Shown here in pieces: positions 1-6,267 of a stretch of 64,000 bases of DNA (its first letter is position 1; every line of letters starts with the position of its first letter). This DNA is from Actinomycetota bacterium. Its GTDB lineage: Bacteria > Actinomycetota > Acidimicrobiia > Acidimicrobiales > Ilumatobacteraceae. Made by a program: the position numbers and the translations under genes. The stretch spans positions 1 through 64,000 of the forward strand of contig CAUJET010000204.1 of assembly GCA_963169665.1 (NCBI GenBank), read 5' to 3'. A model generated the notes under the pieces. The model was given only the letters and a program-made list of their open reading frames with translations, had not been told where the DNA came from and did no database searches.

Positions 1-177
1 AAGCTTCCGGCGGCCGAAGGTTACGGCGTGCGGCGGCCGGAACTGGTCCAGAAGGTCTCGCGCGGCATCTTCCCGGCGGGCAAGCCGCTCGCGGCAGGCA
101 TGACGTTGCAGCGCCAGGACGAGCAGGGCCGCATGCGGCTCGCGCGTGTGCTCGAGGTCGGCGAGACCGAGGTCGTG
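1..177 (+). CDS. SlyD-type FKBP peptidyl-prolyl isomerase, internal fragment
   Basis: Frame 1 from the first base reads without stops and contains EGYGVRRPELVQKVSR, a following FPAG and then LAAGM. This is the layout of SlyD-like FKBP proteins, where YG..(d)PELVQ.V.R..FP......L..GM precedes the insert-in-flap domain. The similarity ends near EVGETEVV, where a SlyD protein would continue into a D-NHPLAG motif. That motif is absent, and the following bases instead read as a flavoprotein on the other strand. The fragment has neither start nor end. It is most likely part of a gene that does not belong next to its neighbour. The family call rests on motif spacing read by eye. Confidence 0.5.
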
Positions 178-372
178 CAGTTGGCGGACCGCACGGGGGG
201 TGAGCACGTCGCCGCAGGCCTTCGACCGGGGGAAGACCCGACGTTCGACGACGACGACGTCATGGCCGCGAGCAGCGAGCCACGCGGCAGCAGCACCACC
301 CGCTGGTCCACCTCCGACGATCAGGACGTCGGCGGTCGGTCCGGCAGCGGCGCCGGGGGGAGGGGGGATCAG
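120..372 (-). CDS. Geranylgeranyl reductase family FAD-dependent oxidoreductase, 5' fragment
   Basis: The minus strand encodes PTADVLIVGGGPAGGAAAAW, the GxGxxG dinucleotide-binding start of a flavoprotein, followed by VVVVERRVFPRSKACGDVLT and PRAVRQLHDLGLAD. The PRxKxCGDxLTPRAVxxLxxLGL block is diagnostic of the geranylgeranyl reductase family, which in actinobacteria reduces isoprenoid tails such as that of menaquinone. The similarity stops after about 80 residues, where the plus strand begins to read as an FKBP. No ATG or GTG is visible in frame; a CTG overlapping the cytochrome c stop codon is the only nearby candidate, so the start is uncertain. The rest of this roughly 400-residue protein is missing. 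Proximity to respiratory genes suits a quinone-modifying role. Confidence 0.6.
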
Positions 373-1205
373 GGCTCCGCGTCGGGAGCGTGACCGGGAG
401 CCGGCGTCGTGCCCACCACGAAGGTGTCCTCGAGCTCGTCGGCGACGTTGTCGAAGGTGATCGAACCGTCCTCGAGGCCGACCCATGCAGGGGCCTCGGG
501 GCTGCACCACTTCTCGTACTCCTCGAGGTAGTCGGCAGTCGGGTCGGCGCCCGACAGCGTGTAGCGCTCGTGGCAGACGACGGCGAGGATCTGCGCCTCG
601 GTGAGGCCACCGCCGGCGGTCGGGCCCTGTGCCGGCATCTGGCCCTTGGCCAGGGTGTTGTGCAGCGGCGAGCGCTCGGGGTTGCCGTAGACGGCGATGC
701 CCTCGTTCGCATACGCCTGTGAGCCGCCGTAGACGAAACGGAGCTGGTCCTCGATGTGCGGGAACGTCTTCAGCACCTCGCCACCGGCGAACGCGTAACC
801 GACGCCACCTTCGCCGCCGGCGCCGTGGCAGCCCGAACAGTTGGCCGTGTAGACCTCGGCACCCTCGCCGAGCGGGCCGGAGACCTTGGCCTCTTTGAAG
901 GTGAGACCCCGGACGTACATGAAGGTCCACAGCGGGAGCAGGCTGAGGGTGGCCATCGCCCAGAACGGGATTCGCTTGCGCGCCTTCGCAGCGGCGACGA
1001 CCGGGATGTCGGGCTTCGGCGGCGGCGGTCCGGCGGGCTTCGCGGGTGCGGCGGGCTTGGCAGCGGCGGCGGGCGTGGCGGCGGCGACCGTGGCCGGTGC
1101 CGACGACGAACCGGCGGCAGGGGCGTCGGCAGGCGCTTCGCCGCCCTCCGCCTTGGCCTTCGCGGCCTTGCTTCGCTTGAGGAGGTGCTCCGGGATCTCG
1201 GTCAC
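369..1205 (-). CDS. Membrane-anchored class I cytochrome c
   Basis: The 278-residue product starts at a GTG and reads VTEIPEHLLKRSKAAKAKAE. An Ala/Pro-rich cytoplasmic stretch follows, then one membrane anchor (IPFWAMATLSLLPLWTFMYV), then an exported haem domain with the single binding site CSGCH and a probable axial Met in KGQMPAQGP. It should shuttle or receive electrons at the outer membrane face, probably for the b6-type complex transcribed divergently. The longer ORF start at 1340 is rejected: the GTG sits 8 nt behind a TATCGT hexamer, and its N-terminus matches that of the subunit IV-like protein at 3490. The gene ends just before the truncated reductase fragment. A role as a complex subunit rather than a free carrier is inferred from the shared N-terminal motif. 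Confidence 0.82.
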   Translation of the reverse strand: MTEIPEHLLKRSKAAKAKAEGGEAPADAPAAGSSSAPATVAAATPAAAAKPAAPAKPAGPPPPKPDIPVVAAAKARKRIPFWAMATLSLLPLWTFMYVRGLTFKEAKVSGPLGEGAEVYTANCSGCHGAGGEGGVGYAFAGGEVLKTFPHIEDQLRFVYGGSQAYANEGIAVYGNPERSPLHNTLAKGQMPAQGPTAGGGLTEAQILAVVCHERYTLSGADPTADYLEEYEKWCSPEAPAWVGLEDGSITFDNVADELEDTFVVGTTPAPGHAPDAEP

Positions 1206-1213
1206 GGCAGAGC

Positions 1214-1219
1214 ACGATA
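1214..1219 (-). promoter_or_regulatory. -10 hexamer TATCGT for the cytochrome c gene
   Basis: TATCGT on the minus strand ends 8 nt before the GTG start, the spacing expected for an actinobacterial leaderless promoter (TANNNT). No Shine-Dalgarno sequence is visible. The same arrangement recurs at several genes in the window, which raises its credibility. Confidence 0.45.
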
Positions 1220-1537
1220 GACGCCCGAGCGCCAGAAAACGGAATCTGCCGCGCGGTCGTTCCGAGGTCACGTCCACGTCGCGTCCACGTCCGGCCCACG
1301 TCCGGCCCACGTCCGCTCGTCGGAGGGTCCGCGGTCGCATGCGTCACGCGATGCACGAGTTCACAACGCACCGTCCGCGGCGTCGGGCGTGGTAGACCGA
1401 TTTCCACACCTTCTCTCGTGATCCAGTCGTCGTCGCCGGTCCGCTGCCGGACATCCGAAGTACGTCGAGCCCCCGTCGATCCCATGCATCTCGGTGTGAT
1501 CGGGGGGTGACCTCCGACGTTCGTCCCCAGCGAACTG

Positions 1538-1566
1538 GTGTCACCCCTGGGTCAGGTGACTAGTGT
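1538..1566 (+). promoter_or_regulatory. Promoter of the bc-nuo operon (GTGTCA-N17-TAGTGT)
   Basis: A -35-like GTGTCA (1538-1543) is separated by exactly 17 bp from a TANNNT-type -10, TAGTGT (1561-1566). This predicts transcription start near 1573 and a leader of about 130 nt before the first GTG. Unlike many other promoters in this window, the first gene here has a Shine-Dalgarno sequence (AAGGAG). Confidence 0.4.
1540..1560. promoter_or_regulatory. Inverted repeat GTCACC-N9-GGTGAC, candidate operator
   Basis: A perfect 6-bp inverted repeat with a 9-bp spacer occupies the interval between the -35 and -10 hexamers of the putative bc-nuo promoter. A third GGTGAC copy lies upstream at 1506-1511. 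The placement suggests a transcription-factor site controlling the whole respiratory operon; the regulator is not identifiable from the window. Confidence 0.4.
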
Positions 1567-1700
1567 TCGTGCAGCGGTTCACATGGGCTGCGCGACGACC
1601 CCTGTCCGTCGACATCCACGTAGCCCGACAAGCACCCAGACCACCGCACGACGATCTGCACCAAGATCTGCATGAGAGAAAGCGAAGGAGTGACGCCGAC

Positions 1701-2186
1701 GTGCAAGCAATCGATGTCCTGACCTGGCCCGGCATGAACCAGGCCTTCATCGTGTCCTTCGTCGCCACCACCGCGCTCGCACTGCTCGCGGTCCCCTACG
1801 CGAAGCGTCGCCCGGTCGGCACGCCGTTCACGTGGGGCGAGGCGATGCTCGCCGCGGTGTGGACCTTCGGCATCATGTTCCTCGCCTTCGGCGTCGTGCC
1901 CCACCAGTGGATCGACCACGCCGACAAGGACCTGGGCTGGAACAAGACCAAGCTCATCTTCGGTCCCTTCGACCTGCTGAAGCCGAAGGCTGCCGGCGGC
2001 AACTTCCCGATGACCCTGCAGTACGAGGCCATCCGCGACGTCATCGTCGTCGTGATCCACCTGTGGTTCTTCGGCCTCATCATCTACCTCTGGGCCATGT
2101 GGCAGAACCGGGGCAAGAAGGCCGCCGCGGCGAGCACCGCCGTCGCCACCTCGACCTACGGCCGTCCGCTGGTGAAGAAGGCCTGA
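1701..2186 (+). CDS. Membrane protein, first gene of the b6-type cytochrome complex operon
   Basis: The GTG start follows AAGGAG at 1685-1690, giving 161 residues; the ORF track's earlier start has no ribosome site and poor coding character. The protein has about three membrane segments (around NQAFIVSFVATTALALLAVP, then AVWTFGIMFLAFGVV, then IVVVIHLWFFGLIIYLWAMW) and a basic Ala-rich tail. No haem or iron-sulfur motif is present. I do not recognise a named family. Its position immediately ahead of the ferredoxin and cytochrome b genes, with one base between stop and next start, implies a small structural or quinone-site subunit of the same complex. Several His and Trp residues near the membrane could bind haem b, but that is speculation. 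Confidence 0.75.
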   Translation: MQAIDVLTWPGMNQAFIVSFVATTALALLAVPYAKRRPVGTPFTWGEAMLAAVWTFGIMFLAFGVVPHQWIDHADKDLGWNKTKLIFGPFDLLKPKAAGGNFPMTLQYEAIRDVIVVVIHLWFFGLIIYLWAMWQNRGKKAAAASTAVATSTYGRPLVKKA

Positions 2187-2187
2187 C

Positions 2188-2601
2188 ATGGCACGCACCG
2201 ATGCGAACCCGCCGCTGATGCCGTTCACGGACGCCTATCAGCTGGTCGAGGTCGACGCCGATTACCTCACCAAGGCGGTGAAGCCCAAGCAGTTCATCCA
2301 CATCGACCAGACCGAGTGCATCATGTGCGAGGGCTGCGTCGACATCTGCCCGTGGAAGTGCATCCACATGGTCAACCCCTCGGCCATCGCCGAGGCGTCG
2401 GGCACCGAACTGCCGGGGACCGACCCGAGCGACAACGTGCTGTTCATCATCGACGACGACATCTGCACCCGCTGCGCACTCTGCGTCGACCGCTGCCCGA
2501 CCGGCGTCATCATCCTCGGGAAGGTGGGCACCCCGGACAGCAACGGCAACTCCCACACCCGTACCAACAACCACGGCTATGCCTACGGCATGCGCCTCTG
2601 A
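2188..2601 (+). CDS. 2[4Fe-4S] ferredoxin of the cytochrome b6-type complex
   Basis: The 137-residue protein carries two complete cluster motifs, CIMCEGCVDICP (from about residue 44) and CTRCALCVDRCP (from about residue 93), separated by roughly 35 residues. It has no membrane segment, so it should sit at the cytoplasmic face. It starts two bases after the preceding stop and is followed by cytochrome b, inside the operon. Canonical bc1 and b6f complexes have no ferredoxin subunit, so this gene suggests an extra electron entry or exit at the cytoplasmic side, for example exchange with ferredoxin-dependent enzymes or with the second, NADH-module-less complex I. That role is inferred; the cluster ligands are seen directly. 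Confidence 0.85.
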   Translation: MARTDANPPLMPFTDAYQLVEVDADYLTKAVKPKQFIHIDQTECIMCEGCVDICPWKCIHMVNPSAIAEASGTELPGTDPSDNVLFIIDDDICTRCALCVDRCPTGVIILGKVGTPDSNGNSHTRTNNHGYAYGMRL

Positions 2602-2630
2602 CAGGCGAGATCGGTAAAGGAACAACCCAG

Positions 2631-3416
2631 ATGGCAAAGATCATCGACGAGTCACCTCGCCCCACCGCCAAGGACCGCGTCAACAAGCTGGTCAGCGACA
2701 CGCAGGGCAGCCAGGCGTGGAACAGCATCTTCCGGCCAGGCTCGATCTTCCGCAAGGGCTACACCGACAGCCCGCGCAACCGCAGCTACGTGGTCATGAA
2801 CTCGGTGCTGTACCACCTGCACCCGGTGAAGGTGAAGCGCCACGCGGTCAAGGTGAGCTACACGCTGTGCCTCGGCGGCCTCAGCTTCTTCCTGTTCATC
2901 CTGCTGACGGTCACGGGCATCTTCCTGATGTTCTTCTACCGTCCCGAGGCCACCCAGGCCTGGAACGACATCTCCAACCTGCAGACCTCGGTCACGTTCG
3001 GGTTGCTGGTACGCAACATGCACCGATGGGGCGCTCACCTCATGGTGCTCAGCGTGTTCCTCCACATGGCCCGCGTCTTCTACCACGGTGCCTACAAGGC
3101 GCCCCGCGAGTTCAACTGGGTGATCGGCATCGTCTTGCTGATGCTCACCCTGCTGCTGTCGTTCACCGGCTACCTGCTCCCGTGGGACCAGCTGGCCCTG
3201 TGGGCCGTGGCCGTGGGTACGAACATGATGGGGTACACCCCGGTGTTCGGTTCCGAGGTCAGATTCGTGCTGCTCGGCGGCAAGGAGATCGGTGCCGAGA
3301 CGTTGCTGCGCTGGTATGTCCTCCACGTGCTGATGCTGCCGTTCGTCATCGTGATCTTCATGGCCATCCACTTCTGGCGTGTCCGCAAGGACGGCGGCAT
3401 CTCGGGCCCGCTCTGA
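2631..3416 (+). CDS. qcrB: Cytochrome b, b6-type N-terminal half (diheme)
   Basis: The 261-residue product covers only the four-helix haem-binding half of cytochrome b. The ligand pairs are His131/His145 (in MHRWGAH and FLHMARVF) and His232/His247 (in VLHVLMLP and AIHFW). The second pair is 15 positions apart, as in cytochrome b6, rather than 14 as in bc1-type cytochrome b. AYKAPREFNWV and TGYLLPWDQLALWAV also follow the b6 pattern. It oxidises menaquinol and sends one electron across the membrane. ATG 2631 was chosen because AAAGGA precedes it; the ORF track start lies inside the ferredoxin gene. The quinol-site helices are encoded by the separate next gene, as in b6f and Firmicutes complexes. 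Confidence 0.9.
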   Translation: MAKIIDESPRPTAKDRVNKLVSDTQGSQAWNSIFRPGSIFRKGYTDSPRNRSYVVMNSVLYHLHPVKVKRHAVKVSYTLCLGGLSFFLFILLTVTGIFLMFFYRPEATQAWNDISNLQTSVTFGLLVRNMHRWGAHLMVLSVFLHMARVFYHGAYKAPREFNWVIGIVLLMLTLLLSFTGYLLPWDQLALWAVAVGTNMMGYTPVFGSEVRFVLLGGKEIGAETLLRWYVLHVLMLPFVIVIFMAIHFWRVRKDGGISGPL

Positions 3417-3489
3417 TGCACCGCACGTTCATGACCCACCCGTCAGCATCCGTCCGCCTCGATCCAGTCCGTTCCGAAGGGAGTCACTC

Positions 3490-4269
3490 GTGACCGAGAT
3501 CCCCGAACACCTCCTCAAGCGGGCCCAGGCCGCGCGAGAGAAGGCCGCCGCCGAGGCGCCCGCCGAGGCAGCATCTGCTGCGCCGGCGGCTTCAGAAGCC
3601 GCTGCCGATCCGCGTATCCCGGCCCACCTGCTCGAGCGCAGCAAGTCCGCGAAGGCACGCGCCGAGGGCGCGAGCGCCGACGGCGGTGGTGGCGTCGCGG
3701 TGCAGGAGAAGGTCGCGAGCGTGGTGCAGGCCGCACCCGCTGGTGGTGGCGTGCCCGTCGGCGCCGGCCCCGGTGGCAACACCCAGCGCCTCCTCACCGT
3801 CGTCAAGAGCGGTTCGATCCAGGAGGTCAAGGCCACTCCGGTCGACAAGGTCCACACCTGGCCGCACCTGCTGGCGGCCGAGTTCGTCGCCGCGCTGGTC
3901 TGCCTCGCGTTCACCTTCGTGTTCTCGGTGTTCGTCAACGCGCCGCTGCTGCAGCTCGCCAACAACAACCAGACGCCGAACCCGTCGAAGGCCCCCTGGT
4001 ACTTCCTCGGTCTGCAGGAACTGCTCACCATGTTCCACCCGATGGTCGCCGGTGTGACCATCCCCGGTGTGGGCATGATCGTGCTGATCCTCGCCCCGTA
4101 CATCGACAAGAACCCGTCCAACAAGCCCGAGGATCGCAAGTTCGCGATCTCGCTGATGACCGTGCACCTCATGTTCTGGGCTGTCCTCGTCATGATCGGC
4201 TCGTTCTTCCGTGGACCGGGCTTCAACTTCACCCTGCCGTGGCGCGACGGCCTGTTCTTCGAGCTGTGA
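3490..4269 (+). CDS. Cytochrome b C-terminal half (subunit IV-like) with basic N-terminal extension
   Basis: The GTG start follows AAGGGAG and gives 259 residues. The C-terminal half has three membrane helices and the subunit IV/PetD signature NPSKAPWYFLGLQELL, supplying the quinol-oxidation site that completes cytochrome b. The first 120 residues are unusual: VTEIPEHLLKRAQAAREKA, an Ala-rich linker, then a second copy as RIPAHLLERSKSAKARAEG, then a Gly/Val-rich linker. The same motif opens the cytochrome c at 369-1205. Family members normally have only a short N-terminus, so the extension is an addition, perhaps for assembly or docking of partners. It is separated from cytochrome b by 73 bp, the longest gap inside this part of the operon. 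Confidence 0.88.
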   Translation: MTEIPEHLLKRAQAAREKAAAEAPAEAASAAPAASEAAADPRIPAHLLERSKSAKARAEGASADGGGGVAVQEKVASVVQAAPAGGGVPVGAGPGGNTQRLLTVVKSGSIQEVKATPVDKVHTWPHLLAAEFVAALVCLAFTFVFSVFVNAPLLQLANNNQTPNPSKAPWYFLGLQELLTMFHPMVAGVTIPGVGMIVLILAPYIDKNPSNKPEDRKFAISLMTVHLMFWAVLVMIGSFFRGPGFNFTLPWRDGLFFEL

Positions 4270-4276
4270 GGTCCGC

Positions 4277-5122
4277 ATGAGTTCCGCTGCTGTCATCGCC
4301 ATCGTCATCGGGGTCGTCGTCGTCCTCGGCGCGATCGCCTTCCTCACCGTCGCCCGCCGCAGCGACGTCCGCGGCGCCGGTGCGCTGTCGCGTGAGACCA
4401 AGCGCCGCGACCGCGACCGCGACGCCGAGATCGACGGACCCGTCACCCCCACCGGCCGCGAGGTCGAGCGTGCCGCCGTGTCCGAGCGGGAGAACTCGCT
4501 CGTCAAGGCCGAGAACCAGGCACCTGCCGTGTGGGTGCCGCCGGATCCGGAGGCCATCGGCGTCAGCCGTCGCCAGTTCTTCAACCGGGCCACCGTCGGC
4601 CTCACCACCACGGGTCTGCTGTCGTTCGCGGCAGCCGGCTTCGTGGCCTTCCTCTGGCCGATCGCCAAGGGCGGCTTCGGTGGCAAGGTCAACGTCGGCA
4701 AGCGTGACGACATCATCGCGAGCATCCGCTCCAACGGCGGCTTCTTCTACGCCCCCGAGGCCCGGGCCTGGCTCACCGAGTACCCCTCGAGCGCACTGCC
4801 CAAGGCGGAGGGCGCCTACGAGCCGGCCGTGCTGGCCTCGCTCGAAGCGGGTCTGATCGCCTCCTACCAGAAGTGCCCGCACCTCGGGTGCCGCGTGCCC
4901 AGCTGCACGAGCAGTCAGTGGTTCGAGTGCCCGTGCCACGGCTCGCAGTACAACCGCGTCGGCGAGAAGAAGGCCGGTCCGGCCCCTCGTGGTCTCGACC
5001 ACTTCGCGTTCACGCTCGGGGCCAGCGGCGACATCGTCGTCGACACCGGCATCATCTACCAGGGCAAGCCGATCGGTACGAACACCACCGGTCAGGAAGC
5101 GGAAGGGCCGCACTGCGTATGA
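4277..5122 (+). CDS. qcrA: Rieske [2Fe-2S] protein with twin-arginine motif
   Basis: The 281-residue protein has an N-terminal membrane helix (residues about 4-24), a charged linker, a twin-arginine motif SRRQFFNRA near residue 98 directly before a second helix, and an exported cluster domain. Both cluster boxes are intact: CPHLGC from about residue 200 and CPCHGSQY from about residue 218, giving two Cys and two His ligands. It takes the first electron from menaquinol and passes it to cytochrome c. The extra N-terminal helix before the Tat-type segment resembles multi-helix actinobacterial QcrA. The start lies 7 bp after the subunit IV stop, and its stop overlaps a downstream ATG (ATGA). Confidence 0.92.
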   Translation: MSSAAVIAIVIGVVVVLGAIAFLTVARRSDVRGAGALSRETKRRDRDRDAEIDGPVTPTGREVERAAVSERENSLVKAENQAPAVWVPPDPEAIGVSRRQFFNRATVGLTTTGLLSFAAAGFVAFLWPIAKGGFGGKVNVGKRDDIIASIRSNGGFFYAPEARAWLTEYPSSALPKAEGAYEPAVLASLEAGLIASYQKCPHLGCRVPSCTSSQWFECPCHGSQYNRVGEKKAGPAPRGLDHFAFTLGASGDIVVDTGIIYQGKPIGTNTTGQEAEGPHCV

Positions 5123-5190
5123 GCACCGCGACCGTTGCCGCCCACGCGCTCACGGGCGCGTCCCACGACATCATGAAGGAAGGCGAGTAG
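5119..5190 (+). CDS. Possible 23-residue small ORF between Rieske and diheme cytochrome genes
   Basis: An ATG overlapping the Rieske stop codon as ATGA opens MSTATVAAHALTGASHDIMK and ends with TAG three bases before the next start. ATGA coupling is used by many true gene pairs in this operon, so translation is possible. No domain is recognisable in 23 residues. It may only couple translation of the two flanking genes, since its end contains the Shine-Dalgarno sequence of the cytochrome gene (AAGGAAGG). It may also be chance. Confidence 0.3.
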   Translation: MSTATVAAHALTGASHDIMKEGE

Positions 5191-5193
5191 TCC

Positions 5194-6267
5194 ATGCTGG
5201 CTGCAAGTACGACCGCGATCGGCTGGGTGATCTTCACGATCACCGTGCTGGGGTGGGTGGTGTACTACTTCGCGAACCGTCGCTCGGCACAGGCCGAGCT
5301 CGGGTCCGAGGTCGAACTCGCACCGAACCGCAAGCCCTACTACGACGATGAGACCCTCGAGGGCAAGCGCCTCGAGCGCGTCCAGCTCTTCGGTGTGCTG
5401 CTGCTCGCGCTCATCGTCGTGATCCTGCCGCTCTACTGGGTGTTCGAACCGCACCGCCAGGCCGGCGCACAGTCCGGCAAGGAGGGCCGCTTCGTCTCCT
5501 GGGGTAGCCAGCTGTACGCCACCACGGCCGAGGGCGGCTTCAACTGCGCCGGCTGCCACGGTGCGAGCGGTGGCGGCGGCGTCGCCCCGTACTCGGTCAG
5601 CGACCCCCTCACGGGTGAGGTCAAGGCCGTGTCGTGGACCGCTCCGGCGCTGAACACGATCTTCTACCGCTACGACGAGAGCGAGGTGAAGTTCATCCTC
5701 GTCTACGGTCGCCCGTTCTCGCCGATGTCTCCCTGGGGTCTCGCTGGCGGTGGCCCGATGAACGACCAGCAGATCGAGACGCTCATCGCCAAGCTGTGGT
5801 CGCTGCAGATCCCGCGCGAGGGTTGCACCGAGGACGACCCGAACTGCGACACCGGCACGTTGCCGGCGTCGGAGAAGCAGCGCATCGACGCCGACGCGAC
5901 CAAGGCGGCCGAGGCGCTCGTCGCCGCCGGCAAGTACGCCACCGTCGACGACGCGATGGGCGAGGCACTGTTCAACCTCAGCACGTCGAGCGGCGCCTAC
6001 TCGTGCGCTCGCTGTCACACCCAGGGTTGGAGCTGGGGCGATCCCGGCGTCACCGGCCAGGGTGCGTTCGGCTGGAACCTCACGGGCGGCAGCACCGCCA
6101 AGCACTTCCCCGATCAGGCCGACATGGAGAGCTTCATCGCCGCCGGCTCCGAGTACGGCAAGCGCTACGGCGTCCAGGCCCAGGGAAGCGGTCGAATGCC
6201 CGGCTTCGGTGCCATGCTCACCGAGGAACAGATCGAAGCCGTCGTCGAATACGTCCGGAGCCTGTAA
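5194..6267 (+). CDS. Diheme membrane-bound cytochrome c of the b6-type complex
   Basis: The 357-residue protein has two N-terminal membrane segments (around GWVIFTITVLGWVVYYF and LFGVLLLALIVVILPLYW), then two class I cytochrome c domains. The haem sites are CAGCH (Cys at about residue 118) and CARCH (about residue 271). A C-terminal MPGFGAMLTEEQIEAVVEYV supplies the likely axial Met of the second haem, and the first domain has Met in PMSPWG or GPMNDQQ. It should accept electrons from the Rieske protein, the role of diheme QcrC in actinobacteria. AAGGAAGG precedes ATG 5194. Its TAA stop is immediately followed by the GTG of the next gene. Confidence 0.9.
   Translation: MLAASTTAIGWVIFTITVLGWVVYYFANRRSAQAELGSEVELAPNRKPYYDDETLEGKRLERVQLFGVLLLALIVVILPLYWVFEPHRQAGAQSGKEGRFVSWGSQLYATTAEGGFNCAGCHGASGGGGVAPYSVSDPLTGEVKAVSWTAPALNTIFYRYDESEVKFILVYGRPFSPMSPWGLAGGGPMNDQQIETLIAKLWSLQIPREGCTEDDPNCDTGTLPASEKQRIDADATKAAEALVAAGKYATVDDAMGEALFNLSTSSGAYSCARCHTQGWSWGDPGVTGQGAFGWNLTGGSTAKHFPDQADMESFIAAGSEYGKRYGVQAQGSGRMPGFGAMLTEEQIEAVVEYVRSL

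Larger units (their letters stand above)
1206..1700. other. Divergent intergenic region, 495 bp
   Basis: No gene is visible between the cytochrome c gene (-) and the bc/nuo operon (+). The stretch holds the -10 of the cytochrome gene, a short tandem repeat of an 11-base unit (CACGTCCGGCC, about 1285-1316), a GGTGAC half-site at 1506-1511, and the promoter with overlapping inverted repeat described separately. The 66- and 222-residue minus-strand ORFs here and over the next gene are not coding-like. Confidence 0.6.

Noticed and set aside
1-6. AAGCTT (HindIII site) at the first base, suggesting a clone end
   Set aside because: A six-base site at a window edge can be coincidence; there is no vector sequence to support a cloning junction.
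1285-1316. Tandem CACGTCCGGCC repeat considered as a CRISPR or operator array
   Set aside because: There are only two to three directly abutting units with no spacers; no CRISPR array or cas gene is seen anywhere in the window.
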